DNA of 64,000 nt, taken from the NCBI GenBank assembly GCA_963733765.1, contig CAVTEI010000003.1:992001-1056000 (forward strand), written 5' to 3'. Shown here piece after piece: positions 1 to 8,860 of this stretch. Source of the DNA: DATKAS01 sp963733765. Lineage in GTDB: Bacteria; Actinomycetota; Acidimicrobiia; Acidimicrobiales; DATKAS01. The notes beneath the pieces were generated by a model that had not been told where the DNA came from, made no database searches, and saw only the letters and a list, made by a program, of their open reading frames with translations. Each line of letters starts with the position of its first letter. The stretch's first letter is position 1. The translations under genes and the position numbers were made by a program.

Positions 1-1
1 C

Positions 2-292
2 CTCATGCACCGGTCGGGCCGTCCACTCGCCGACCTTGCCTCGACGATGCGTCGCTTCCCGCAGGTGCTCGTCAACGTCGCCGTCGACGCAACCGATGTC
101 GAAGGCCGACTCGCAGCCGAGGTCGCCGAGATCGAGCGACGCTTGGATGGGAGTGGTCGCGTGTTGATCCGGGCGAGCGGAACAGAGCCGCTCGTACGAG
201 TGATGGTCGAGGCCCCGACCGCCGAGGAGGCGGCCGAGCTCGCCGATCGCCTCGCTCAGGCCGTAGTCCGGACCGCAGAGTCCCGGCCGTAG
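2..292 (+). CDS. glmM: Phosphoglucosamine mutase, C-terminal fragment
   Basis: GlmM interconverts glucosamine-6-phosphate and glucosamine-1-phosphate on the route to UDP-GlcNAc for peptidoglycan. Only the last 96 or so residues lie in the window; the gene enters from the left edge in frame 2. The fragment holds the phosphate-binding signature RASGTEPLVRVMVEA of the C-terminal domain of alpha-D-phosphohexomutases, and the order glmM-glmS supports GlmM over other members of that superfamily. Its TAG stop at 290-292 sits inside a TAGACT box (290-295) that could be the -10 element for glmS. Confidence 0.9.
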   Translation, partial: LMHRSGRPLADLASTMRRFPQVLVNVAVDATDVEGRLAAEVAEIERRLDGSGRVLIRASGTEPLVRVMVEAPTAEEAAELADRLAQAVVRTAESRP

Positions 293-335
293 ACTGCGGA
301 GCCGGGCGGATCACCAGCGGAGGTTCAGCCAACCG

Positions 336-3300
336 ATGTGTGGGATCGTCGTCGTGGTCCGCCGCCCGAGCGAGCGGGCCGCCCCGATCGTCGGGAACAT
401 CGAAGCCGAGCTCGGGGATGTCCTCGCGGCGCTGCCCTCGCATCGCTCGGTGGACGGCCTCGTCGCCGCGGCCGGACGGGTCGAAGAGGTCGACCGCCTC
501 CTGAAGGGCATCCCCGGACTGCAGGCATTGCTCGGCGCGCCGACGTCGATCGCGCGCATCGACGGGTGGTGCGGGGCGCTCGAGGCCGAGATTGCCGCGG
601 TCGAGGCCTGGCTCGACGACCCCACCGCGCGCACTGCCGATGACCTCGAGGCCCAGGATCTCGAGGAAATGAACGCGGCGGTCATCCGGCTGAAGGACGC
701 GGTGTGGGCCGTGCGGCGTGACCGCCTCCGCAACGCGACGGCCGTGAGCGACCTCGCCGGCCGCGACGCCGGTGCCGCGGCAATCGAGGTCATGGCGTCG
801 GTGCAGGTCGCGCTGTCGTCGCTCGACCGGCTCGAGGTGCGCGGCCGCGACTCTGCCGGTCTGCATCTGATGGTTTGGGACCATGGAGTCGACCTCGACG
901 CCACCGGGCGCGCGCTCGTGGACGCACGGTCGGACCCGCTCTTCGGCAGCGGCTCCGTGCACGAGCAAGGCGGCGTGCTGAGCTTCGTCTACAAGGCCGC
1001 GGCCGAGATCGGTGAGCTCGGCGACAACACGAAGGTGCTGCGCGCCGCGATCGAGGCCGACGAGCTGCTGCGGCTCGCGCTCTCCGCTCCGAGCGTCGGG
1101 GCGACCGTGCTGGCCCACACGCGTTGGGCGTCGGTGGGGCTGATCGGACAGCCGAACGCGCATCCGCTGAACAGCGACGAAGAAGCACGCACCGACGGCA
1201 GCTACGTCGTGGCGGCGTTGAACGGCGACGTCGACAACCACGCCGACCTGAAGGCCGCCGAGGGGCTGCGCATCCCGGTCGAGATCACGACCGACGCGAA
1301 GGTGATCCCGACCATGGTCTCGCGACGGCTGTCCGACGGCATGGGGGCGGGCGAGGCGTTCCGCCGAGTGGTCGCGACGTTCGAGGGCTCGGTGGCGATT
1401 GCCGCGGGGATCGCGGAGGATCCGAACACAGTGCTGCTCGCGCAGCGCGGCAGCGGCCAGGGTCTTTATGTCGGCCTCGCCGAGGACGCGTACGTCGTGG
1501 CGAGCGAGCCCTATGGGCTCGTCGAAGAGACCGCGCACTACGTCCGCCTCGACGGCGAGAACCCGTCCGATCCCGACAACCCGATTGCCAGCCGGGGTCA
1601 AGTGGTGATCCTCGACGGTCGCTCCGCCGGCTCGCTGGCCGGCATCACACGGCTCTCCTACGACGGCACCGCGCTGCCGGTCACCTCCGACGACGTGCAG
1701 ACCGCGCAGATCACCACTCGCGACATCGACCGCGGGGCCTTTCCTCACTACCTCTTGAAGGAGCTGCACGAAGCGCCGGAGTCGTGGCGCAAGACCCTGC
1801 GGGGCCACATCGTCGAGCGCGACGGGATGCTGGTTGCCGCGGTGGGTCCCGAGACCCTTCCGGCTGAGCTCGTCGACCAGCTCCGGCGCGGTGTCATCAC
1901 CCGGGTCATCGTCATCGGCCAGGGCACAGCGGCCATCGCGGGGCAGAGCCTCGCGATGACGCTCACCGACCTGACCGAGGGCGTGCCCCTCCGCATCGAG
2001 GCGACCCCGGCGACGGAGCTGTCGGGCTTCGGCATGCGAAGCGACATGAGTGACACGTTGATCATCGCCATCAGCCAGTCGGGGAGCACCACCGACACCA
2101 ACCGCACCGTCGACGTCGCGCTTTCGCGGGGTGCGCGCGTGATCGGCATCGTCAACCGGCGAAACAGTGACCTCACTGAGCGAACCGACGGCGTGCTGTA
2201 CACGTCCGACGGGCGCGACGTCGAGATGAGCGTCGCCTCGACGAAGGCGTTCTACGCGCAGGTCGCCGCCGGCATGCTGCTCGCGTGCTCACTCGCCGAC
2301 GTGCTCGAAGCCCCGGGTGCGGAGAGACGATCGTCGCTCCTGCAAGGTCTGCGCGAGCTCCCCGACGCGATGCAGCGGGTGACCGCCGGGCGCGCCGCGA
2401 TCGCGGAGGCGGCCCAGCAGATCGCGCCGCCGCGCCGCTACTGGGCGATCGTGGGAAACGGGCTCAACCGTGTCGCCGCCGAGGAGGCTCGGATCAAGCT
2501 CTCCGAGCTCTGCTACAAGTCGATCGCCTGCGATGCGACGGAGGACAAGAAGCACATCGACCTCTCCTCGGAGCCCTTGATCCTCGTCTGCGCGGCCGGG
2601 CTCACCGGCTCGACCGCGGACGACGTGGCGAAGGAGGTCGCGATCTATCGAGCGCACAAGGCCGCGCCGATCGTGATCGCGAGCGACGGAGACGAGCGAT
2701 TCAATGCCGCGCTTGCGGTCATCAGCGTTCCCGAGGTGCATCCGGCGCTCGCGTTCGTGCTCTCGGCGATGGCGGCGCACCTGTTCGGGTACGAGGCGGC
2801 CCTTGCGATCGACGCCCAGGCGCGGCCGCTGCGTGAGGCGCGTGCGGCCATCGAGTCAGCGGTCGAGGCCGAGGTCGCCGACGACGCGCTCCTTCGCTGG
2901 TTGACGCCGATGCTCGAGCCCGCGGCGCGGCGCTTCTTCGACGGGCTGCGGGCGGGTTCGTACAACGGCCATCTCGAGGCGAGCACCGCAGTGCGGGTGT
3001 CGTCGCTGCTGCGGTACGCCACCGGCGCGGCGGGGCTGGATGCGTATGAGATGGAGCACGGTCGGGTCGGCACTCCGAGCGCGGTCATCGAGGATCTGAG
3101 CCTGGCCCTGACTCGTGGCGTCGAGGAGCTGACCCGGCCCGTCGACGCGATCAAGCATCAGGCCAAGACCGTCACCGTCGGCATCTCGCGATCCGACGAG
3201 ACGTTGCTGGCGGCGCCGCTCGTGCAGGCGGTGATCGACGCCGGCGCCCCGCGCGACCGGCTCAGCTACCGCACCTTGCGCAAGCTGGCGGCGCTCGACC

Positions 3301-3761
3301 CCGCCGTCGACGCCGTCACCGGCTTCACCCGCTACCGCGTCGACGGTGACGTGGCCGCTGACCTGGCGACCATCTCCGTCGTCGACCGTGGCGGCATCGG
3401 ACGCGATCTCGTGTCGCGTACGGAACGCAACTCGCACCTGAGGGGCACGAAGCGCCGGATCGCGGTGGAGCGGGAAGTGACCGCGGCGCGGGGTCGAAGC
3501 GACGGTCGCACCCTCGTGTTCGTGCCCGAGGTCAAGGGCTCGGAGACGACCGGCATCACATTGCTCCACGTGCGTTGGATCGACCGGTTGCCTGCTGCGG
3601 CGGCGCGCGGGGTGCTCGACGGGTACGGAAGGTACGCCGCGCTCGTCGACGCGGTGACCGAGACCGAGCCGAACTTCCGCGATGATCTGCTGGCGTCGAT
3701 CGACGTGGTCGATCTGCTCACCGAGCCGGTGCAACGACTGGCTGACCGCTGGCGCTCGTGA
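336..3761 (+). CDS. glmS: Oversized glutamine-fructose-6-phosphate aminotransferase (isomerizing), 1141 aa
   Basis: GlmS makes glucosamine-6-phosphate from fructose-6-phosphate and glutamine. The protein starts MCGIVVVV, giving the Cys2 nucleophile of class II glutamine amidotransferases. About 150 mostly helical residues then separate this strand from RGRDSAG (about 169-175), which in ordinary GlmS follows within roughly 30 residues. HTRWASVG, NAHPL and LNGDVDNH complete the glutaminase domain. Two SIS sugar-isomerase domains follow (GQGTAAIAG and ISQSGSTTDTN near 525-580; VGNGLNRVAAEEARIKLSE near 705-725). A further 300 or so C-terminal residues contain RPVDAIKHQAKTVTVG, reminiscent of the usual GlmS C-terminal tail, and then a region I do not recognise. 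Ordinary GlmS is about 610 residues, so this is nearly double. The start is fixed by Cys2, with a GCGGAGG ribosome site upstream. It sits between glmM and acpS. Confidence 0.85.
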   Translation: MCGIVVVVRRPSERAAPIVGNIEAELGDVLAALPSHRSVDGLVAAAGRVEEVDRLLKGIPGLQALLGAPTSIARIDGWCGALEAEIAAVEAWLDDPTARTADDLEAQDLEEMNAAVIRLKDAVWAVRRDRLRNATAVSDLAGRDAGAAAIEVMASVQVALSSLDRLEVRGRDSAGLHLMVWDHGVDLDATGRALVDARSDPLFGSGSVHEQGGVLSFVYKAAAEIGELGDNTKVLRAAIEADELLRLALSAPSVGATVLAHTRWASVGLIGQPNAHPLNSDEEARTDGSYVVAALNGDVDNHADLKAAEGLRIPVEITTDAKVIPTMVSRRLSDGMGAGEAFRRVVATFEGSVAIAAGIAEDPNTVLLAQRGSGQGLYVGLAEDAYVVASEPYGLVEETAHYVRLDGENPSDPDNPIASRGQVVILDGRSAGSLAGITRLSYDGTALPVTSDDVQTAQITTRDIDRGAFPHYLLKELHEAPESWRKTLRGHIVERDGMLVAAVGPETLPAELVDQLRRGVITRVIVIGQGTAAIAGQSLAMTLTDLTEGVPLRIEATPATELSGFGMRSDMSDTLIIAISQSGSTTDTNRTVDVALSRGARVIGIVNRRNSDLTERTDGVLYTSDGRDVEMSVASTKAFYAQVAAGMLLACSLADVLEAPGAERRSSLLQGLRELPDAMQRVTAGRAAIAEAAQQIAPPRRYWAIVGNGLNRVAAEEARIKLSELCYKSIACDATEDKKHIDLSSEPLILVCAAGLTGSTADDVAKEVAIYRAHKAAPIVIASDGDERFNAALAVISVPEVHPALAFVLSAMAAHLFGYEAALAIDAQARPLREARAAIESAVEAEVADDALLRWLTPMLEPAARRFFDGLRAGSYNGHLEASTAVRVSSLLRYATGAAGLDAYEMEHGRVGTPSAVIEDLSLALTRGVEELTRPVDAIKHQAKTVTVGISRSDETLLAAPLVQAVIDAGAPRDRLSYRTLRKLAALDPAVDAVTGFTRYRVDGDVAADLATISVVDRGGIGRDLVSRTERNSHLRGTKRRIAVEREVTAARGRSDGRTLVFVPEVKGSETTGITLLHVRWIDRLPAAAARGVLDGYGRYAALVDAVTETEPNFRDDLLASIDVVDLLTEPVQRLADRWRS

Positions 3762-3770
3762 CCCGCGCCT

Positions 3771-3830
3771 CATGATCGGTGCCCCCTCATGATCGGTGCC
3801 CCCTCATGATCGGTGCCCCCTCATGATCGG
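3771..3830 (+). repeat. 17-bp tandem repeat carrying the acpS start codon
   Basis: Three copies of the 17-bp unit CATGATCGGTGCCCCCT run from 3771 to 3821 and a fourth, diverging copy holds the acpS ATG at 3823. The ATGs lie at 3772, 3789, 3806 and 3823. Each of the first three opens a six-codon ORF (MIGAPS) whose TGA overlaps the next ATG as ATGA, so the last one terminates on the acpS start. No separate Shine-Dalgarno sequence is visible in front of acpS. Confidence 0.85.
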
Positions 3831-4188
3831 CGTCGGCATCGACGCCGTCGAGATCGATCGATTCCGACTCGCGCTCGAGCGCACTCCCCGTATCGCCGAG
3901 CGGCTGTTCTCCGATGCGGAGCGCGCGTACGCGGCGCGCCGGCGAGATCCGGCGGAACGCCTCGCTGCGAGGTTTGCGGCGAAGGAAGCGGTGATGAAGG
4001 CGATGGGCGTTGGGCTCTGGAAGTTCAACTTCCGCGACGTCGAGGTCGTGCGCGGCTCGCTCGGCGCACCTGCCGTCCACCTCGAGGGCAAGGCCGCCGC
4101 CCTCGCGGCCGAGCGGGGCATCACCGAATGGCGCCTCTCGCTGACCCACACCGACCGCACCGCGCATGCGATCGCGATAGCGCTGTAG
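3823..4188 (+). CDS. acpS: Holo-[acyl-carrier-protein] synthase
   Basis: AcpS transfers 4'-phosphopantetheine from CoA to apo-acyl carrier protein. The 121-aa product has the family signatures MIGVGIDAVEID at the N terminus (the metal/CoA-binding Asp) and RFAAKEAVMKAMG near residues 45-57, and ends with the usual SLTHTDRTAHAIAIA strand. The start was placed at 3823 because the family begins MI-G-G-D; an upstream in-frame GTG at 3796 would add nine residues encoded by the tandem repeat. It lies 61 nt after glmS and is read through the micro-ORF chain described for the repeat. It converges with the next gene, leaving three bases between the stops. Confidence 0.9.
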   Translation: MIGVGIDAVEIDRFRLALERTPRIAERLFSDAERAYAARRRDPAERLAARFAAKEAVMKAMGVGLWKFNFRDVEVVRGSLGAPAVHLEGKAAALAAERGITEWRLSLTHTDRTAHAIAIAL

Positions 4189-4191
4189 CTG

Positions 4192-4949
4192 CTACACGGC
4201 TTCGAACACGAGCACGTCGTTTCGGGTGACTCTCTGTCGCGGCACGTCCGGATCCGGAAGTGCGCGAAGGGCCCCGATCACGGGCACCACGACCCTCTGC
4301 CAATCATCGTCAGCGACGTCGAGGAGGATGCCGTAGCCACGTCCTTCGATCCGGTCGGCAACGGCGGAGGGTGTCTCGTCGAACGTTTGGACTTCAGTGT
4401 CGAGTCGTTCGACGAGACGCAGGCCCGCCGCTCCGCGTGCGCGATGACGATGTCGGAGTCGTCTTGGCGCCGTCCTCGGAGCACGGTCTGGAAGTCGACC
4501 GAGGCCTCCTCGATGTCGTCGGGGTCGGCGCGGCCGCGTGACGTGATCACGATCAGACGCCCGCCCGGGGACAGCACGCGACGCGCCTCCCGCAACGCGG
4601 CGTCGACGCTCCCGACGAGCTGGAGGACCCACACCGCCAGGACGTTCGGCACGCTCGCGTCGGCGATCGGCAGGGTCATGACATCGGCGATCGCGACGCG
4701 CGCACCGAGTCGCTCATGGGCGAGGGCGAGCATGTTCGCCGAGAGGTCGACACCCACGACCGGGTGTCCGGCGTCCGTCAGCGGCAGCGCCACCGACGCG
4801 GTACCGACCCCGATCTCGAGCACGGTGCCCGACCGGAGCCGGGGCCCGATCGTCCGTGCATACGATCCGCCTCGTTTCAAACCTCCGCGGGTTTCCTCAT
4901 AGATCGCCGCCAGCCGGTCGAAGTTGATCGAGGCGGCGTGATCGGGCAC
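4192..4949 (-). pseudogene. Class I SAM-dependent methyltransferase, frame broken by one base
   Basis: The N-terminal part (GTG start at 4949) has the Rossmann motif I VLEIGVGTASVALPL and the acidic loop VVGVDLSANML of class I methyltransferases, then RVLSPGGRLIVI. The frame breaks after HAER, within about 4424-4432; the continuation AGLRLVERLDTEVQTFDET lies in another frame and runs to the stop at 4192. Restoring one base gives a protein of about 252 aa. The substrate is unknown. A CAGGCT box six bases before the GTG would suit a leaderless transcript. Many other genes here share this type of lesion, so an assembly error is as likely as decay. Confidence 0.75.
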
Positions 4950-5004
4950 GGCGCCAGCCTGGCAGAGGTGCTCGGCATCATCGGCCTGGCATCATCGGCG
5001 GCAC

Positions 5005-6348
5005 ATGCTGCCGATCGTGACGCCCGAGGAGATGGCGGCGATCGACGCCGCCGCGCCCGAGCCGGTCGAGGTGCTGATCGGGCGGGCGGGGGGAGCGGTC
5101 GCCCGCGCCGCGATCCAAATGCTCGGCGGCACCTACGGGCGCACCGTCGTCGTGCTCGCGGGCAAGGGCAACAACGGCAACGATGGGCGCGCGGCGGCCC
5201 GGCGGTTGCGCAAGCGCGGTGTGCGGGTCATCGAGATCGACGCGCACACATCCCCCGACGCGCTGCCGCCCGCGGACCTCGTGATCGACGCGGCGTTCGG
5301 CACGGGCTTCCGGGGTTCATGGCATGCGCCGGCGACGCACGATCGGGTCCTCGCCGTTGACATCCCGAGCGGGGTCGACGGGCTGACGGGGGCGACGTCC
5401 GAGCGTGTGCTGCGAGCCGAACGCACCGTGACGTTCGCGGCGCTGAAGCCCGGTCTCCTGCTCCCGCCGGGGGACTCGCTGGCCGGCGAGATCGAGATCG
5501 CGGACATCGGACTCGACGTGAGCGGGGCGCGGGCGCACCTCGTCGAGGATGCGGATGTCGCGGCGTGGCTCCCCGAGCGGCCCGAGACGACGCACAAGTG
5601 GAAGGCCGCCGTCTGGGTCGTCGCCGGTTCGCCGGGGATGACCGGCGCGGCGCACCTCGCGGCGAGAGGAGCGCAACGCTCGGGCGCGGGCTACGTGCGA
5701 CTCGGCATCCCCGGGCTGCCCTTCGATGAAGAGGCGCCGACCGAGATCGTGGGCTTCCCGCTGCCGGCGGATGGATGGGCGCCCGCGGTGCTCGGCGATC
5801 TCGGTCGCTTCCGGAGCGCGGTTGTCGGTCCGGGTCTCGGACGCGCGGAGCACACGATCGCAGCCGTGTGTGACGTGGTGGGCGGCGCCGAGATCCCGCT
5901 CGTCCTCGACGGCGACGGGCTCTACGCGGTGTCCCGCGATCTCGACGTCGTGCGGACACGCACGCACCCGACGGTCCTGACTCCTCATGACGGCGAGTAC
6001 GAGCTCTTGGCCGGCCACCCACCTGCCGACGATCGCTTCGATGCGGCGCGGTCCCTCGCAGCCGAGACAGGCGCCGTGGTGTTGCTGAAGGGAGCGACGA
6101 CGGTCGTGGCCGACGGCGACGGCCGTGTGCTCGTCACGAATCAAGGAGACGCGCGACTCGCCACGGCCGGCACGGGTGACGTGCTCGCAGGGGCGATCGG
6201 CGCGTTCCTCGCGCGTGGGATGCCGCCCGCACGGGCCGCCGCGGCCGGCGCCTTCGTGCACGGTCGCGCGGGCACCCTAGGCTGGCCCGACGGCCTGGTC
6301 GCCGGTGACCTGCCCGACCTCATCCCCGCCGTGCTCAACCAGCTGTAG
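5005..6348 (+). CDS. nnr: Bifunctional NAD(P)H-hydrate epimerase / ADP-dependent NAD(P)H-hydrate dehydratase
   Basis: This enzyme repairs hydrated, inactive NAD(P)H. The N-terminal half (about 1-190) is a YjeF_N-type epimerase domain with VVLAGKGNNGNDGRAAARRL. The C-terminal half is a ribokinase-like dehydratase domain with the glycine-rich loop TAGTGDVLAGAIGAFLARG near residues 387-405. Length (447 aa) fits fused bacterial Nnr proteins, though the N-terminal domain is on the short side. The start ATG is 55 nt after the divergent methyltransferase start. The neighbours acpS, alr and tsaE are typical of this gene in actinobacteria. Confidence 0.92.
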   Translation: MLPIVTPEEMAAIDAAAPEPVEVLIGRAGGAVARAAIQMLGGTYGRTVVVLAGKGNNGNDGRAAARRLRKRGVRVIEIDAHTSPDALPPADLVIDAAFGTGFRGSWHAPATHDRVLAVDIPSGVDGLTGATSERVLRAERTVTFAALKPGLLLPPGDSLAGEIEIADIGLDVSGARAHLVEDADVAAWLPERPETTHKWKAAVWVVAGSPGMTGAAHLAARGAQRSGAGYVRLGIPGLPFDEEAPTEIVGFPLPADGWAPAVLGDLGRFRSAVVGPGLGRAEHTIAAVCDVVGGAEIPLVLDGDGLYAVSRDLDVVRTRTHPTVLTPHDGEYELLAGHPPADDRFDAARSLAAETGAVVLLKGATTVVADGDGRVLVTNQGDARLATAGTGDVLAGAIGAFLARGMPPARAAAAGAFVHGRAGTLGWPDGLVAGDLPDLIPAVLNQL

Positions 6349-6364
6349 TCGCCAAGGAGCTCCG

Positions 6365-6838
6365 ATGCCGACCGCCGTTCGTGACGTCATGACGACCGAC
6401 GTCGTGCGCTTCACCCGTGACGAGAACATCACGGACGCGATGCACCGGCTCGTCGACGCCGGGGTGAGCGGCGGCCCCGTCGTCGACGGTGACGGCCGCG
6501 TGGTGGGGATGCTGACCGACAGCGATCTCATCGTCCAGGACGCGCAGCTCCATGCGCCGACGGCGATCGCCATCCTCGGCACCGTGATCTCGCTGCCCAG
6601 TGCCCGCCGCGAGTTCGAGGAGGAGCTCCACAAGCAGGTCGGCATGACCGTCGGCGAGGTGATGGAGGACGAACCCGTGACGATCGATGCGGATGCCGTC
6701 GTCGAGGACGCCGCGACGCTCATGCACGACAGAGACGTCTCACGGCTCCCGGTGATCGATGCCGACCGACGCCTGGTCGGCATCATCGCCCGTGGCGACA
6801 TCCTGCGGTACATGGTGGGCGGGCGCGGCGAGAGCTGA
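6365..6838 (+). CDS. Two-CBS-domain protein
   Basis: A 157-aa soluble protein made of two CBS motifs: VRDVMTTDVVRFTRDENITDAMHRL with GGPVVDGDGRVVGMLTDSDL, and VGEVMEDEPVTIDADAVVEDAA with RLPVIDADRRLVGIIARGDIL. CBS pairs bind adenosine nucleotides and usually sense energy state. No catalytic domain is attached, so its target cannot be read from the sequence. The start was placed at the ATG at 6365, preceded by AAGGAG at 6354-6359, rather than an upstream in-frame start inside nnr. It is five bases upstream of alr and probably cotranscribed. Confidence 0.85.
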   Translation: MPTAVRDVMTTDVVRFTRDENITDAMHRLVDAGVSGGPVVDGDGRVVGMLTDSDLIVQDAQLHAPTAIAILGTVISLPSARREFEEELHKQVGMTVGEVMEDEPVTIDADAVVEDAATLMHDRDVSRLPVIDADRRLVGIIARGDILRYMVGGRGES

Positions 6839-6843
6839 GCTCC

Positions 6844-7977
6844 GTGCGTCCCACTGTCGCCGACATCGATCTCGGCGTGATCCGCCACAACGTCGCCCTG
6901 CTCCGCCGCATCGCGTCACCAGCCGCGCTGTGCGCCGTGGTGAAGGCCGACGGCTACGGCCACGGCGCGACAGAGGCGGCCGTCGCCGCGCTCGAGGGGG
7001 GCGCGACAAGTCTCGCCGTGGCGCTCGTCGAGGAGGGGATTGCTCTCCGGGAGGACGGGATCACGGCCCGCATCCTCGTGCTCTCACAACCTCCGCTCGA
7101 CGCCATGGACGTTGCGCTCGCGAGCGACCTCGAGCCCGCCGTCTACACGAGGGACGGCATCCAGGAGGCGCTGCGCGCGGTGCTCCGGGCTCCGGGCGTG
7201 CCGGTCTGGCCGCTCCACCTGAAGGTGGATACCGGGATGCATCGAGTCGGCTGCTCACCGGAGGAAGCGCTCCCGCTCGCGCTGGCGATCCACGGCCGCC
7301 CGGAGCTGGTGCTCGGGAGCGTGTGGACGCACGGCGCGGTCGAGGACGAGGTCGACAACCCGTTTACGGCGGAGCAGCTACGGCGCTTCGAGGATGTCGT
7401 GCGCCACATCGGGGCCGAGTCGGTGCCGGTTCCATTCGCGCACTTCGCGAACTCGGCGGGAGCCATCGCGCATCCCGAGACGCGGATGGATCTCGTGCGG
7501 TGCGGGATCGCGATCTACGGGCTCGCGCCCTCTCCCGCGGTCGCGGCGCTCGTGCCCGCCCCCGGGCTCCGCCCCGCCATGCGGCTGCAGTCGGCGGTCT
7601 CGCTCGTGAAAGTGGTCGATGCGGGCGAACGGATCTCGTACGGGCTGCACCACCGTTTCGCTCGTGACACCGTGATTGCGACCGTGCCGATCGGTTACGC
7701 GGACGGCGTCCCCCGTTCCCTCGGCCTCGCCGGTGGCGAGGTGCTGATCCGAGGCCGGCGCCGACCCATTCTCGGTGTCGTGACGATGGACCAGCTCATG
7801 GTCGCGTGCGACGACGAGGTGCAGATTGACGACGAGGTCGTGCTGATCGGCGAGCAAGGAGCCGACCGCATCACAGCAGACGACGTCGCCGGGTGGGCCG
7901 GCACGATCTCCTACGAGATCGTGTGCGGCATCAGCGTACGAGTTCCGCGGCGCTACTCCGAATCGACCGGCGCGTGA
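6844..7977 (+). CDS. alr: Alanine racemase
   Basis: Alr is the PLP enzyme that makes D-alanine for peptidoglycan. The 377-aa protein has AVVKADGYGHGA, with the PLP-binding Lys34, and the second catalytic base in RISYGLHHRF (Tyr266). GTMDQLMVACD-like sequence near the C terminus is the usual substrate-binding segment. The start is a GTG at 6844. The stop overlaps the next gene's GTG (GTGA at 7974-7977), so the two are probably translationally coupled. Confidence 0.95.
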   Translation: MRPTVADIDLGVIRHNVALLRRIASPAALCAVVKADGYGHGATEAAVAALEGGATSLAVALVEEGIALREDGITARILVLSQPPLDAMDVALASDLEPAVYTRDGIQEALRAVLRAPGVPVWPLHLKVDTGMHRVGCSPEEALPLALAIHGRPELVLGSVWTHGAVEDEVDNPFTAEQLRRFEDVVRHIGAESVPVPFAHFANSAGAIAHPETRMDLVRCGIAIYGLAPSPAVAALVPAPGLRPAMRLQSAVSLVKVVDAGERISYGLHHRFARDTVIATVPIGYADGVPRSLGLAGGEVLIRGRRRPILGVVTMDQLMVACDDEVQIDDEVVLIGEQGADRITADDVAGWAGTISYEIVCGISVRVPRRYSESTGA

Positions 7978-8849
7978 TCACCGACGTCCCCGGTGTGCGC
8001 GTCGGCCACTGGACCCACCCCGACGCGCAGACGGGTTGCACGGTGATCGTGCTCCCGGAGGGCACGGTTGCCTCGGGCGAAGTGCGCGGCGGTGCGCCCG
8101 CAACCCGTGAGTTCGATCTGCTCGCGCCGGAGCGGATGGTCGAGCGCCTCGATGCGGTCGTCCTGACCGGTGGCTCCGCGTTCGGTCTCGCCGCGGGCGA
8201 TGGCGCCATGCGGTGGTGCGCGGAACAAGGTTCCGGCTTCCCCACCGGCGCCGGTCCGGTCCCGATCGTGGTCACCCTTGCGCTGTTCGATCTCTTGGTT
8301 GGCGACGGCTCGGTGCGGCCCGGACCGGTCGAGGGATACGCCGCGAGCGCCGAGGCCCGGGGCGGCGCGGTGCAGCTCGGCCGCATCGGCGCGGGAGCGG
8401 GGGCGACGATCGGGAAGTGGCGCGGGCGCGACCTCGCTCGACCCGGGGGGCTCGGCAGCGCGACGGTCCGCGACGGCGAGCTCGTCGTGAGCGCGCTGGT
8501 GGCACTCAACGCAGTCGGCGACATCGATGACGGCGCGGAGCTCGACTGGCCGCCGCCGCCTCCCGAGACCGTGTTCGGCACGACCACCGAGAGCACCACG
8601 ATCGGACTGATCGCCACGAACGCGACGCTGGACAAGACGGGGTGCTTCCTTGTCGCCCAGGGCGGCCACGACGGCTTGGCCCGCGCCCTCGTCCCGTCAC
8701 ACACGCGTGGTGACGGTGACGCACTCGTCGCCGCGGCAACCGGTCCCGTCGAGGCGCTCGTGGATCATGTCCGCTTCCTTGCGGTGCGCGCGGTCGAGCG
8801 AGCCGTGCGCTCGGTAGCCCCGGCGGGCCGCGAGCGACCGCCTGGGTAG
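7974..8849 (+). CDS. P1 family (DmpA/S58-like) peptidase
   Basis: The 291-aa product resembles the self-processing aminopeptidases of family S58. ITDVPGVRVGHWTHPDAQTGCTVI at the N terminus and GGSAFGLAAGDGAMRW are family hallmarks. STTIGLIATNATLDKTGC carries the region where family members cleave themselves to expose the catalytic residue. The start was chosen at GTG 7974, which overlaps the alr stop and places the conserved ITDVPGV strand at the N terminus. No signal peptide is seen, so it is probably cytoplasmic. Its substrate is unknown; nearness to alr suggests small peptides or D-amino-acid derivatives, but that is only inference. Confidence 0.85.
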   Translation: MITDVPGVRVGHWTHPDAQTGCTVIVLPEGTVASGEVRGGAPATREFDLLAPERMVERLDAVVLTGGSAFGLAAGDGAMRWCAEQGSGFPTGAGPVPIVVTLALFDLLVGDGSVRPGPVEGYAASAEARGGAVQLGRIGAGAGATIGKWRGRDLARPGGLGSATVRDGELVVSALVALNAVGDIDDGAELDWPPPPPETVFGTTTESTTIGLIATNATLDKTGCFLVAQGGHDGLARALVPSHTRGDGDALVAAATGPVEALVDHVRFLAVRAVERAVRSVAPAGRERPPG

Positions 8850-8852
8850 CCT
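8847..8852 (+). promoter_or_regulatory. Leaderless -10 box for the uracil-DNA glycosylase
   Basis: TAGCCT lies eight bases before the GTG at 8861. In actinobacteria a TAnnnT element at this distance usually means transcription starts on the start codon. Confidence 0.45.
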
Positions 8853-8860
8853 GGTCGACG

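Noticed and set aside
72..1808. 578-codon open frame on the minus strand
   Set aside because: Antisense to glmM and glmS; no domain, and it crosses two well-supported genes.
3771..3830. CRISPR-like direct repeats
   Set aside because: The 17-bp units are contiguous with no spacers; it is a simple tandem repeat.
7974..8849. Reading the P1 peptidase as a D-aminopeptidase working with alr
   Set aside because: Synteny alone does not fix the substrate; S58 members act on varied peptides, so only the family is called.
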